Source: Fimbriiglobus sp043785105
Lineage (GTDB): Bacteria; Planctomycetota; Planctomycetia; Gemmatales; Gemmataceae
Reading direction: 5' to 3'
Assembly (NCBI GenBank): GCA_043785105.1
Contig: JAYVXO010000203.1
Location: 8,691-72,690, forward strand
Length of the DNA stretch: 64,000 nt
Numbering within the stretch: position 1 is the first letter of the stretch; every line of letters starts with the position of its first letter. Shown here piece after piece: positions 24,894-33,936 of the stretch. The position numbers and the translations under genes were made by a program. The notes under the pieces were generated by a model. It did not search any database. It saw only the letters and a program-made list of their open reading frames with translations, and was not told the origin of the DNA.

Positions 24894-26107
24894 GTCCCGC
24901 CACCCTCCTGGCAGCCGCACTTCGAGCCGATTTCCCACTTCTAGAACGAGAGTCCGTCCTGGGCCGACCGCTGATTTACCTAGATAGCGCAGCGACCTCG
25001 CTCAAGCCGCGATCCGTGATTAACGCCGTCTCGAATGTGTTGTCCCAGCACACGGCCAACGTCCACCGTGCCGTTCATTTCCTAGGCGATGAAGCCACTG
25101 AACAGTTCGAAGGCGCGCGATACAAGATCGCCCGCCTCATCGGCGCCGAATCACATGAGGTGATCCTGCTCCGTAACACGACCGAGGCGATCAACCTCGT
25201 GGCGAGATGTTACCCACGCCGTGGGCGAGTGGTGGTCTCGTTGGGTGAACATCACTCGAACCTGTTGCCCTGGGGGCGAGACGGAACGACCCACCTACCG
25301 CCCGGCGCCGACGGCGGCCCCGACATCACCGCCATCTCGCGTGAGTTAGCACGCGGTGGGGTCTCGGTCGTCGCCGTCTCGCACCTCTCGAATGTCACCG
25401 GCGTCCTAACCGACGTGGCCAGTTTGGCTGAGGCCGTCCACGCCGTAGGCGCGATCCTCGTGGTAGACGGCGCCCAATCGATGCCGCACTTGCCGGTTGA
25501 TGTACTAGAGTTAGGGTGCGATTTCCTGGCTTTCAGCAGTCACAAAATGTACGGGCCGAGCGGCGTGGGTGTGCTGTACGGCAAAGCGGAACGTCTCGTG
25601 GAGTTGGATTGGTATCTTCACGGCGGTGGAGTTGTAGAAGAAGTGGCGGCGGGAGTCCCCAAGGCGCGGCTATCGCCCTGGCGATTCGAGGCGGGCACTC
25701 CGGCCATCGAGGGGGTCATCGGTTTCGGTGCGGCGATCGACTATTTACAGGCGATCGGAATGGAGCAAGTCGAGTCTCACTGCCGCTACCTCAATGCCCT
25801 GGCCCGGAAGCGGTTGCTAACAGTTCCTGGCGTTCGCCTAGTGGGTGTAGTCGATGCCGAGGAGCAGCCGACCGGCCCGATCAGTTTCACCGTGACCAAC
25901 ATGCTATCTCACATGGTGGCTCGGGCATTGAGCGACGCCTGGGGAATCTGCGTCCGCTCCGGCTATCACTGTGCCCAGCCCCTGCACGAACACCTCCGCA
26001 CCCCGCCGAGCTTGCGCGTGTCGTTCGGCGTGTACAACCAACCCTGGGAACTGGACCTCTTCTTTGAGGCCCTCGACCGCACCCTCCACCAAGCGAAGCG
26101 ATCCTGA
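24890..26107 (+). CDS. SufS-like cysteine desulfurase / class V aminotransferase
   Basis: This 405-residue PLP enzyme has YLDSAATSLKP at the N-terminus, EHHSN (H121/H122), VDGAQS (D193), the PLP lysine K219 in SSHKMYGPSG, and RSGYHCAQP with C361. C361 is at the position of the persulfide-forming cysteine of SufS. It probably takes sulfur from cysteine and leaves alanine. It overlaps the PaaK-like gene by 4 bases. No sufBCD or sufE genes are nearby, so it may supply sulfur (or selenium) to a product activated by its partner instead of to Fe-S assembly. It is convergent with the sulfatase, with 10 bases between the stops. Confidence 0.85.
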   Translation: MSPATLLAAALRADFPLLERESVLGRPLIYLDSAATSLKPRSVINAVSNVLSQHTANVHRAVHFLGDEATEQFEGARYKIARLIGAESHEVILLRNTTEAINLVARCYPRRGRVVVSLGEHHSNLLPWGRDGTTHLPPGADGGPDITAISRELARGGVSVVAVSHLSNVTGVLTDVASLAEAVHAVGAILVVDGAQSMPHLPVDVLELGCDFLAFSSHKMYGPSGVGVLYGKAERLVELDWYLHGGGVVEEVAAGVPKARLSPWRFEAGTPAIEGVIGFGAAIDYLQAIGMEQVESHCRYLNALARKRLLTVPGVRLVGVVDAEEQPTGPISFTVTNMLSHMVARALSDAWGICVRSGYHCAQPLHEHLRTPPSLRVSFGVYNQPWELDLFFEALDRTLHQAKRS

Positions 26108-26117
26108 AAGTAGCCGC

Positions 26118-27743
26118 CTACTTCTTGGGCTTCGCCGGTGATTCGGGGAGCACGTCTTTTTTCGCTTGGGTCGAGTATTCCTGGAGCTGCTTCTCCCAGA
26201 CTGCCACGAGATCCCGCAACTTCTCTGGCTGTGTCGTGGCTAGGTTCTTCATCTCCGTGTGATCCGCATTCAAATCGTAAAGCTCCCAGGCGTTGTCCTT
26301 ACCTGCCGCGACGATCTTCCAGTTCCCGACTCGCAACGCCCGGTTGCCCTCGTGTAGCCACCAGATGGAATCACGGGTCACGGTGTCATCCTTGGCGAAG
26401 AGGGGTACGAGGCTCTTGCCCGGTGCCGTCGGCACGGGTTGACCGTTGACCTTCTCCAATGGCTTGCCGCCCGCCAGTTCCAGCATCGTCGGAAAGAGGT
26501 CGATCACGTGCCCCGGTGTGTGCCGCACCTCGCCCGGTGTGGTGAGGCCCTTGGGCCAGCTCACGATGAACGGTGTGTGAATTCCACCTTCATGGACCCA
26601 GGTTTTGTGTCGGCGAAACGGGGTGTTGCAAAGACTTGACCAACCTGGCCCGATGCTCAGGAACGTGGCGCCGGTCCCGCACTCGGCATGAATGTCGTGG
26701 CCATCGCCGCGGACCATCATTTCCGCGCTGGCTCCGTTGTCGGACAGGAACACCACGAGGGTGTTATCCAGCATCTCCGCTTTTCGCAATTGCGCCAAAA
26801 TCCGCCCGATTTCCTGGTCCATTCGATCGACCATCGCGGCATGAACCGCCATCTTGTTCGCTTGAAATTCTTGCTGCTCGCGGCTCAAGTCCTTCCAGAC
26901 CAACGGGCGGTTCAATTCATTCGGACCCAGTTTTTGGATCGCGTCGGGGAACGCATACGGCGGCCCGAGATCGCGCTCGATCGGCGACAAGGTGTCACCC
27001 AATTTCAGGTCGCGCATCCGTTTCCATCGTTCGTCCCGCAGGGCGTCCCACCCCGCGAGGTACTTCTTGCGGTACTTGGCAATGTCCGCCGCCGGAGCTT
27101 GCAGCGGGAAGTGCGGCGCGGTGAACGCAACGAATTCAAAGAACGGTTGCGCCGGGTACTTCGCCGCGTGGCCTTTGATGTGCGTGATGGCATGGTTCGC
27201 AATCGCGGTGCTGGAATAGTAGTCCCCCTTCGGGTCGGCAGGAGGTAGTGCCTTGTCGTCTTCGGTGTGCTGCTTCGGGGCGAAGTGGCGGTCGTGATCG
27301 TTCAGGCTGTACGAATGCTCGAACCCGTTCTGAAGCGGTAGGCCGTCCACGTGCCACTTCCCGGAATGGTAGGAGTGATAGCCGCAGTCCTTCAGCAGTT
27401 CCGGCAGGAGCTTCGCCCACGGAGGTCGCACCCCTTGGGCGCCGCTCTTGACGCCCGGAATGGTATCACGTCGCACTTGATGGGCGTAGTACCCCGTCAG
27501 CACCGAGGCCCGCGTCGGCCAGCACCGCCCGGTGTTGTAAAACTGCGTGAACCGCAACCCACCCTTGGCCAGCGCATCCAGATGTGGCGTCTCGATCTCG
27601 CTGCCGTAACAGCCCGCATCCGAGAAGCCCATGTCGTCGGCCAGGATCAACAGGATGTTGGGTTTCGTTGCCGGATCGGCGGCGCGGACTGGTGTTGAGA
27701 CTACAGTCAACAGTGTCACGAGGAACACGAGACGGGTCATCAT
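26118..27743 (-). CDS. Secreted type I sulfatase
   Basis: The protein is 541 residues. A signal peptide (about 1-22, ending VRAAD) is followed by the alkaline-phosphatase-fold sulfatase domain. LADDMGFSD gives metal ligands D36/D37. C74-W-P-T-R-A is the CxPxR signature whose Cys is converted to formylglycine. Further motifs are SGKWH and VVFLSDNGAS. The size and the C-terminal WWLHEGNRALRVGNWKIV segment match planctomycete arylsulfatases that strip sulfate from marine or plant polysaccharides in the periplasm. An anaerobic or FGE-type maturase must be elsewhere. ATG codons at 27743 and 27740 are both possible starts. It sits downstream of the chemosensory cluster on the same strand, but there is no sign of co-function. 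Confidence 0.93.
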   Translation of the reverse strand: MMTRLVFLVTLLTVVSTPVRAADPATKPNILLILADDMGFSDAGCYGSEIETPHLDALAKGGLRFTQFYNTGRCWPTRASVLTGYYAHQVRRDTIPGVKSGAQGVRPPWAKLLPELLKDCGYHSYHSGKWHVDGLPLQNGFEHSYSLNDHDRHFAPKQHTEDDKALPPADPKGDYYSSTAIANHAITHIKGHAAKYPAQPFFEFVAFTAPHFPLQAPAADIAKYRKKYLAGWDALRDERWKRMRDLKLGDTLSPIERDLGPPYAFPDAIQKLGPNELNRPLVWKDLSREQQEFQANKMAVHAAMVDRMDQEIGRILAQLRKAEMLDNTLVVFLSDNGASAEMMVRGDGHDIHAECGTGATFLSIGPGWSSLCNTPFRRHKTWVHEGGIHTPFIVSWPKGLTTPGEVRHTPGHVIDLFPTMLELAGGKPLEKVNGQPVPTAPGKSLVPLFAKDDTVTRDSIWWLHEGNRALRVGNWKIVAAGKDNAWELYDLNADHTEMKNLATTQPEKLRDLVAVWEKQLQEYSTQAKKDVLPESPAKPKK

Positions 27744-27775
27744 GTCTGCTCCGGGGATCGGTTGGCCTTCACAGT

Positions 27776-29002
27776 TTACGGGAACCGGATTTCCAGGATC
27801 GAGAGGTCGTCGTCGAGGACATCGGAGCCGTTCATTTCGCGGATGAGGTTGTGAAGTTCGGGCATCACGTGGTCGGGCTTGTGGTTGACGAGGTCGGTGA
27901 AGGTTTGAATGAACTCGGGGACGGTCCAGTCGGTTCCGTCGGTTTTGTGGATCTCGTGGGCGCCGTCGGAGTACAGGTACAGCCAGGAATTCGGCGGGAC
28001 ATCCACCTCGGTCTGTTCAAAGTGGGGCCAGGGCATCATGCCGATCATCGGGCCTTGGGAGTCGAGTTGTTGCGGGTGCGGGCGGTTCGGGCCGGTGCCG
28101 GTGTACAGGAACGAGGCCGGGTGCCCGGCCCCCGACCACGTCAACTTTCGAGTGCTACAGTTGTAGACGCCGTACCAGATCGTGAAGAACTTCTCGCCGT
28201 GTTTTTCACACGGAAACGCTTCATTCAAGCCGAATAGCACTTCGCCGGGGTTCTTGAAATCGGTGTTCGATAGCGTGCCGGTTCGCAACACGTTCAACAC
28301 CGTCACCCCGTAAAGTGCGGACGCCAACCCGTGGCCGGTGATGTCCAGGAGGTACATTGCCAAATGATCTTTGTCCAGGCGGTGGTAGCCCAGGGCGTCG
28401 CCACCCATCGCAGCGGTCGGGACGAAGTACCAATTGACGGCGTCGATGTCCGGATCGTCGCCCGGCTTCCACGGCTTGGGTAGCAACGACCGGACGTACT
28501 TTTCGCCCGCCGCCATTTCATCCGCGAGTTGCTTGCGGCCCTTCTCGATCTCCTTGTAGGCGGCGTTGCGTTGTTGCAAGTTCACGTAGGCGCGGGAGTG
28601 GTAGCGGATGCGGGCGAGGAGTTCGATCTTGTCCGGGAGCTTCACGAGGTAGTCGTTGGCGCCGTTGGCGAACGCCTCGGCTTTGGTGACCGCTTCCTCT
28701 TTGCTGGACAGCACAATCATCGGCGTGTCGGCGGTCGAGGGGTTGGCCCGGAAGAACTTGACCAACATCTGGCCGTCAATCTCCGGCATCACGAGGTCTT
28801 GCAAAATGACGGTCGGCTTGATCTCGTTGGCCATCACGATCGCGCGTTGCGGCTCTTGGCAGTAGTGAAACTCAAGACCGGGTTCGGTGGCAAGCATTCG
28901 CCGCACGGCTTCCGCGATCATGGGTTGATCGTCAATGAGAAGCACGCGAATCGTGCCATTTTGCAGCAGGGTGTTGGCAGTCGGTGGGGCTGGACGAGTC
29001 AT
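27776..29002 (-). CDS. REC-PP2C response regulator, RsbU/SpoIIE-like serine phosphatase
   Basis: This 408-residue protein has a receiver domain at about 18-135 (D24/D25, phosphoacceptor D69 in LQDLVMP, K in YLVK). A helical linker (about 140-175) follows, then a PPM/SpoIIE phosphatase domain at about 180-408 with GGDALGYHRL, LLDITGHGLASAL, YSDGAHE and a terminal DDDLSIL, giving the acidic metal-binding residues. The family dephosphorylates anti-anti-sigma (STAS) proteins. It is the last gene of the Wsp-like chemosensory cluster and occupies the output position where Wsp systems have the GGDEF regulator WspR. CheA-driven phosphorylation of D69 probably controls the phosphatase. No STAS partner is encoded in the window. 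Confidence 0.88.
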   Translation of the reverse strand: MTRPAPPTANTLLQNGTIRVLLIDDQPMIAEAVRRMLATEPGLEFHYCQEPQRAIVMANEIKPTVILQDLVMPEIDGQMLVKFFRANPSTADTPMIVLSSKEEAVTKAEAFANGANDYLVKLPDKIELLARIRYHSRAYVNLQQRNAAYKEIEKGRKQLADEMAAGEKYVRSLLPKPWKPGDDPDIDAVNWYFVPTAAMGGDALGYHRLDKDHLAMYLLDITGHGLASALYGVTVLNVLRTGTLSNTDFKNPGEVLFGLNEAFPCEKHGEKFFTIWYGVYNCSTRKLTWSGAGHPASFLYTGTGPNRPHPQQLDSQGPMIGMMPWPHFEQTEVDVPPNSWLYLYSDGAHEIHKTDGTDWTVPEFIQTFTDLVNHKPDHVMPELHNLIREMNGSDVLDDDLSILEIRFP

Positions 29003-29057
29003 AGAAGGTCGCGCGGGGTGGTGGTGTCAGTCGGGCCATCGGTCTCAACGTTTCATC

Positions 29058-30068
29058 TCAGCGTTTCACTTGGGCGACGATCATTCGCCCGATTTCCGGC
29101 GGCGGCATGACGTGGATAGCACCTCCCAGTTTTGCAGCAGCATCGGGCATCCCGAAGACGGCGGACGTGGCCTTGTCCTGGGCGTAGGTGGTCCAGGCGG
29201 CCTTGCGAAGTTTGAGCAACCCTTCGGCGCCGTCTCGCCCCATCCCCGTCAGCAAGACCGCGTAGCCCGGATGAGTCCAGAGGGAAGCCAGACTCTCGAA
29301 CATGACATCCACATTCGGGCGGAACGGTGTTTCGCTGGGGTAGGCGGTGTACGCGAGCGTTCCGTCGGGCCGTAGCACGAGGTGTTCATTGCGGCCCGCT
29401 AACAGCGCCACGCCGGCGGTGGGCCTCTCACCTGACTGTGCCACGCGCACCGGGATTTTGGACTTATGCCCGATCCACTCGGCAAGCCCAGTCATGAAGT
29501 CCGCACCCAGGTGTTGCACGATCAAAACCGCGCCGGAAAAGTTGCTTGGGAATTGCGACAAGACTTCGGAAATGGCCTGTGGCCCACCCGTGGAGGCTCC
29601 AATCGCAATTAGCGACAAGCCCGTCTTGACGGCAGGCATCGAGAGTGGTGTGAACGTTCCACTTGGCGAAGTGGTCCGAATCTTCCTGCCGACTTGGGCA
29701 ATTTTATCCAACAGTTCCTGACCACCTTGCAACGAACCGTCCAAACCCAAACTCGGGGTGTTGACCGCGTCGATGGCCCCCGCCCCGAGCGCGTCGAACA
29801 CCAGGCCGTAATTGCCGGACCGCGACGATGTCACGATCAAGATGGGGCAAGGCGTGGAAGACATGATGCGCTTGGTGGCTTCGGCGCCGTTGACGCCGGG
29901 CATGATGAGATCCATCAGAATCAAATCGGGCTTTTCCTTGGCGGCTTTCTGAACGGCGTCGTCCCCGTCTCGGGCCGTCCAAATGACGACGTTTGTCGGC
30001 ACGGACGTGACCACCCGTCGCACGGCTTCCAACGCCAAAATTCGATCATCCACGATCGCAATACGCAT
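29058..30068 (-). CDS. cheB: CheB-type protein-glutamate methylesterase (WspF-like)
   Basis: This 336-residue protein has an N-terminal receiver domain (D53 in LMDLIMP) and a C-terminal methylesterase domain. The catalytic triad is visible as S159 (GASTGGP), H186 (VQHL) and D279 (TGMGRDGA). It removes methyl groups from the MCP of this cluster and so resets array sensitivity; phosphorylation by CheA normally activates it. The linker is short and no CheA-docking pentapeptide was identified. AGGA lies about 9 bases before ATG 30068. It sits between the REC-HATPase and REC-PP2C genes, in the WspF position. Confidence 0.93.
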   Translation of the reverse strand: MRIAIVDDRILALEAVRRVVTSVPTNVVIWTARDGDDAVQKAAKEKPDLILMDLIMPGVNGAEATKRIMSSTPCPILIVTSSRSGNYGLVFDALGAGAIDAVNTPSLGLDGSLQGGQELLDKIAQVGRKIRTTSPSGTFTPLSMPAVKTGLSLIAIGASTGGPQAISEVLSQFPSNFSGAVLIVQHLGADFMTGLAEWIGHKSKIPVRVAQSGERPTAGVALLAGRNEHLVLRPDGTLAYTAYPSETPFRPNVDVMFESLASLWTHPGYAVLLTGMGRDGAEGLLKLRKAAWTTYAQDKATSAVFGMPDAAAKLGGAIHVMPPPEIGRMIVAQVKR

Positions 30069-30129
30069 GATGTTCCTGATACCTGGACTGGCGGCAACTG
30101 GGCAGGCGACAAGTGATCGTTTTTCTCGA

Positions 30130-31017
30130 TCACTTCCGCTTTCGGATCATGATGATTTCGTTCCCACTGGGGCTGTGGCTGACTTCATCAAAGAAGGTGC
30201 GAATCAACAGTAAGCCTCGTCCGCACGCCTGTTCGATGTTGGCCGGGTCGGTCGGGTCGGGTAGCTTCGCGGGGTCGAACCCTTTGCCTTGATCTTTGAC
30301 TCGAACTTCCAGATACGGCTCGCGGGTCGCGCGGATCGAGATCGTCACCCGCCGGCTCGCGTAGGGTTCTTGTTTGGACCGCGTCGCAATGGTGGAATGA
30401 TACGCATCCCAATCGCCCGCTTTGAGTTCACTGCCGATTCCCAAGTTGCCGTGAACCATCGCGTTCACGGCGGCTTCATGCACCGCCACCCCGATTCGCA
30501 TTTGCACGGACTCGTCGAACAGTTCCATCTGCTTCATGACGATCTCAACTTGACCGACCACCTGCGAGATCAAGTCGGTGTCGTTCTCCAGGCTGAAGCG
30601 GTACTCGGCAGCGGTCATCCGGTTCAAAAACTGTGTCATCTTCTTTTGCGAAGAGGTCACGGAGAGAACTTCTTCCAGACTTTCGACGACATCCCTGGCC
30701 AAGTTCCGTTTGGGAATGTACCCCGATGCCCCGCTACGCAAGGCCTGGACCGCGAGTTCTTCACTGCCGCGATCGGTGTTCATGATGACCGGCAGGCCGG
30801 GGAACTCCGTGCGCAATGCTTGCACAAGTTCCAGACCGCTCATCTCCGGCATGTGCATGTCAGTCAGCACCAGATCGGGCAGATTGTTCCGCACGGCTGC
30901 CAAGCCGAGTGCCCCGTTCACCGCGACTTCGACCTCATGCCCGGCGTTGCGCAGGATGTACTCCGCGTGTTTCGCCTGGATGGGGCTATCCTCAACAACC
31001 AAAATGCGAGCCATCAT
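30130..31017 (-). CDS. REC-HATPase response regulator, RsbW-like kinase
   Basis: This 295-residue protein begins with a receiver domain (D53 in LTDMHMP; K in YIPK). An RsbW/SpoIIAB-type HATPase follows at about 145-295, with the N-box VHEAAVNAMVHGN, G1 box DQGKGFDP and G2 box GRGLLLI. There is no dimerisation/phosphoacceptor domain, so it is not a sensor histidine kinase. The family phosphorylates STAS proteins and can also bind sigma factors. It sits between cheA and cheB. With the REC-PP2C gene three positions on, it supplies both enzymes of a partner-switching module, each placed under a receiver domain. Two consecutive ATGs occur; the second (31014) has the better spacing to GAGGGG. Confidence 0.85.
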   Translation of the reverse strand: MMARILVVEDSPIQAKHAEYILRNAGHEVEVAVNGALGLAAVRNNLPDLVLTDMHMPEMSGLELVQALRTEFPGLPVIMNTDRGSEELAVQALRSGASGYIPKRNLARDVVESLEEVLSVTSSQKKMTQFLNRMTAAEYRFSLENDTDLISQVVGQVEIVMKQMELFDESVQMRIGVAVHEAAVNAMVHGNLGIGSELKAGDWDAYHSTIATRSKQEPYASRRVTISIRATREPYLEVRVKDQGKGFDPAKLPDPTDPANIEQACGRGLLLIRTFFDEVSHSPSGNEIIMIRKRK

Positions 31018-31116
31018 GCCCCTCGGGGGAAATCCCCAGCACAGATTCCGTAGTCCAGATTAAGAACCCAACATGACGAAACTATGAGTTGGTGTCGGAG
31101 TCGGGCTGACCCGGCG

Positions 31117-33936
31117 TCATGATTCCGGGCCGCCGATCAAGTCTTCGACGGCCTTCAGGAATTGGCCGTCGTGAAAACTACTCTTGGTCAGGTAATAGTT
31201 CGCGCCCACGTCAAGCCCTCGGCCCCGGTCCTCGTCGCGGTCTTTATAGGACACAATCACGACGGGGATGGATTTTACCTTCGGGTCGGCGCGAATGGCC
31301 TTCACGAATTCTAGTCCGGTCATGCGGGGCATGTCGATATCGCTTACCACCAGATCGTACTGCCCGGTCCGGATTGTGTTCCACCCGTCGATTCCATCGA
31401 CGGCAAGGTCAACGTCATACCCACGGCCTTGGAGCATCTGCCGTTCGGCCTCGCGGACAATGGCGGAGTCATCGACGACGAGGATCCGCTTGCGCCGGCG
31501 GGCGGCTGACTTGTTGGTGCGTTGGTGCCGCAGTTTGCCGTCTTGGACCAAGCTTGCGGCGGAGCGTGTCACGTCTTCCACGTCCACGATGAGGACCGGG
31601 GAACCGTCGTCGAGTAACGCCGACGCCGCGACGTTCGGCACCTTACCGATGCGCGGGTCGAGCGGTCGCACCACGAGGTCTTGTTCGCCCAAGAACGCTT
31701 CCACGATCAACCCGTATTGGTGCGACCGATCACCGATCAGCACCACGGCGAGTTCGTCGGTTGTCGTTTCACCGGCGGGGAGTTCAAAAATTAAATGGGC
31801 GGGCACGAGACCCACGTGGCGACCGTCGGCTTCAAAGTGCGGTTTGCCTTCGAGGCTCCGAACGGCGGATGGCGCGAGCCGCAACAGTCGATCGGTGCGG
31901 TTGAGCGGGAGGGCATACGGGTCACCGGCGATGCGCACCAGGACCGCCCGGACCACAGACAACGTAATTGGCAGTTGCAATTCGATCGTCGTACCGTGGC
32001 CGAATTTGGTATGCACACGCACGGAGCCACCCACAGCCTGCGCCATCGCTTGCACGGCGTCCATGCCGACGCCACGACCGGAAATATCCGTGACCGTGTC
32101 CGATGTCGAAAAGCCGGGCAGGAACAGGAAGTCCAGCAACTCCGGGTCACTGAGCCGCGAGGCAAGGTCTTGCGACGTGAGTTTGCGTTCCACGACTTTG
32201 CGACGAAGCTTACTCAGATCAATCCCCCGCCCGTCATCGGTCACGCTAATGTTCAGCATCCCAGCATGGTGGCGGGCTTCGATTTTCAGCGTGCCGGTTT
32301 CGGACTTCCCGGCTTTGATCCGATCCTCCGTCGATTCCATTCCGTGGTCGAGCGAGTTCCGCAACATGTGCCCGAGAGGCGCTTCGAGTTTATCCAGAAT
32401 GTCCCGGTCCACGTCGGTGTCGTGGCCGCTCACTTCAAAGCGAATTTTTTTGTTGAGTTGCTTGGAGACATCCCGAACCATGCGGGCCAACCCGTGGGTG
32501 CCGTCCGCAAAAGGACGCATCCGGCTGGCGATCACTTCCCGGTACAGGCGGCTGTTCAAGTCGTCCGATTGGCGGGCGTGTTTCTCGAACTCGTCGATCC
32601 GCTCCGCCAGCACTTGACGGCAGTCGGCAATCCGATTGCGGGCGTCCTCGGTGACAAGAGAAATCCGGTCATGGACATCGGTGGACCGTAACGCCCGGTG
32701 CAAATCTTCGAGGACATCGGCGAGGTGATCCTGATGTTTCCGCAACCGCAGTAGTGACCGCGCAAACGGCTGTAGCCACCGGGCTTCGACGAGTGATTCC
32801 CCGGCCAGACTCAGCAGCCGTGTCAGGCTTTGGGCACTGATGCGGACCACCCGATCTTTGCCTTCCATGTCCGGCGTATCGACTTTCACAGGTGCGGATG
32901 GTGGCGCGACGGTGGCAGTGGTCGGCAGCGGCGGGCTAACCGGCGGGGTCGGTGTTTTCTCAACAGGTTTATGCGAAACCACAGGCGGGGGAACTACGCC
33001 AGGTAGTGGTTTCCCCTGAAGGCGTGCGTCCAAAATCACGACACAGTCTTTGACTTTCTGGGCGTTCTCAACCGCCCAAGTCGGCAAGTCGGCGTCGGCC
33101 ATCTGCGCGAGTAAATCGACGCCTTGCAACAGCGGGTCAATCTCGGCGGACGTGATGAGGAGCTTGCCCTTCTGCGCGGTGACCAGGAACTCTTCCATGA
33201 TGTGGGCGAGATCGACGGCGGGGCCACAATTCACAATCCGGGCAGCACCCTTGATGGAGTGGGCCGCCCGCATCAGCGGTTCGATGCGGCGCGGATCGGT
33301 GGCGTCTTCTTCCAATTGCAACAGCCCGTCCGTCAGCACGCCGGTCAGCGAACGCACCTCTTCCCGGAACAGTTCCAACAGGGTTGCCGCGTGCGGGTCC
33401 ATTGACTTCGGGGCGATAACTGTTGGCGTTGCCACGGATGCAACAAGGGGGGGAACAACAGGTGCGACGCGAGGTGGGACAACGGGTGCAACGGCGTGGG
33501 GTACAATCGGCTCCGCAACGGGGTCGGGTTTACTGGTGGCCCAGGTTTTTAGCTCGATGATGAGGCTGTTCAAAAAGCCCGCATCCGGCTTCGGTTGGGT
33601 CGGGTCCATCGCGTGGTCGGAAAGGCTACGGAAGACATCGACTGCTGTGAGCAAATCCGAGACGCGGTTGCCTGAAAGTGTGATCGCCTTCCGCCGAACC
33701 GCCGAAAAGACGTCTTCGACCGCGCCGGCCAAATCCCCCGCCGGACGTAAATCAATGATGCGGGCCGCCGCTTTAATTTGTTGGGCCGCCCGTTCAAGCG
33801 GTTCCAGTAGGATGTCGTGCGACGGGTCCACCGCGAGAACGGACAAGCCTTCGGTGAGGATGACCGTGTTCCGTTGCACTTCATGGCGAAACAGTGCGGT
33901 CATCGGGTTGACGGCACCGTCGGTCGAGTCCGTCAT
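31117..33936 (-). CDS. cheA: Hybrid CheA histidine kinase with C-terminal receiver (WspE-like)
   Basis: The protein is 939 residues from ATG 33936. This start is supported by a 4-base ATGA overlap with the upstream cheW stop; a frame extending 62 codons further is within cheW. Domains in order: a degenerate Hpt (about 10-115), where Q52 replaces the phosphoacceptor His; a proline-rich linker; a canonical Hpt (about 183-300) with H226 in AAHSIKGAA; a Pro-rich linker; a dimerisation region (about 365-480); HATPase (about 510-655; N527, DDGRG, GFSTSD, GRGVGMD); a CheW-like domain (about 655-795); and a receiver (about 816-939) with D866 in VSDIDMP. It autophosphorylates and feeds CheB and the two REC-fused output enzymes. 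The fused receiver matches WspE/FrzE-type kinases. Confidence 0.93.
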   Translation of the reverse strand: MTDSTDGAVNPMTALFRHEVQRNTVILTEGLSVLAVDPSHDILLEPLERAAQQIKAAARIIDLRPAGDLAGAVEDVFSAVRRKAITLSGNRVSDLLTAVDVFRSLSDHAMDPTQPKPDAGFLNSLIIELKTWATSKPDPVAEPIVPHAVAPVVPPRVAPVVPPLVASVATPTVIAPKSMDPHAATLLELFREEVRSLTGVLTDGLLQLEEDATDPRRIEPLMRAAHSIKGAARIVNCGPAVDLAHIMEEFLVTAQKGKLLITSAEIDPLLQGVDLLAQMADADLPTWAVENAQKVKDCVVILDARLQGKPLPGVVPPPVVSHKPVEKTPTPPVSPPLPTTATVAPPSAPVKVDTPDMEGKDRVVRISAQSLTRLLSLAGESLVEARWLQPFARSLLRLRKHQDHLADVLEDLHRALRSTDVHDRISLVTEDARNRIADCRQVLAERIDEFEKHARQSDDLNSRLYREVIASRMRPFADGTHGLARMVRDVSKQLNKKIRFEVSGHDTDVDRDILDKLEAPLGHMLRNSLDHGMESTEDRIKAGKSETGTLKIEARHHAGMLNISVTDDGRGIDLSKLRRKVVERKLTSQDLASRLSDPELLDFLFLPGFSTSDTVTDISGRGVGMDAVQAMAQAVGGSVRVHTKFGHGTTIELQLPITLSVVRAVLVRIAGDPYALPLNRTDRLLRLAPSAVRSLEGKPHFEADGRHVGLVPAHLIFELPAGETTTDELAVVLIGDRSHQYGLIVEAFLGEQDLVVRPLDPRIGKVPNVAASALLDDGSPVLIVDVEDVTRSAASLVQDGKLRHQRTNKSAARRRKRILVVDDSAIVREAERQMLQGRGYDVDLAVDGIDGWNTIRTGQYDLVVSDIDMPRMTGLEFVKAIRADPKVKSIPVVIVSYKDRDEDRGRGLDVGANYYLTKSSFHDGQFLKAVEDLIGGPES

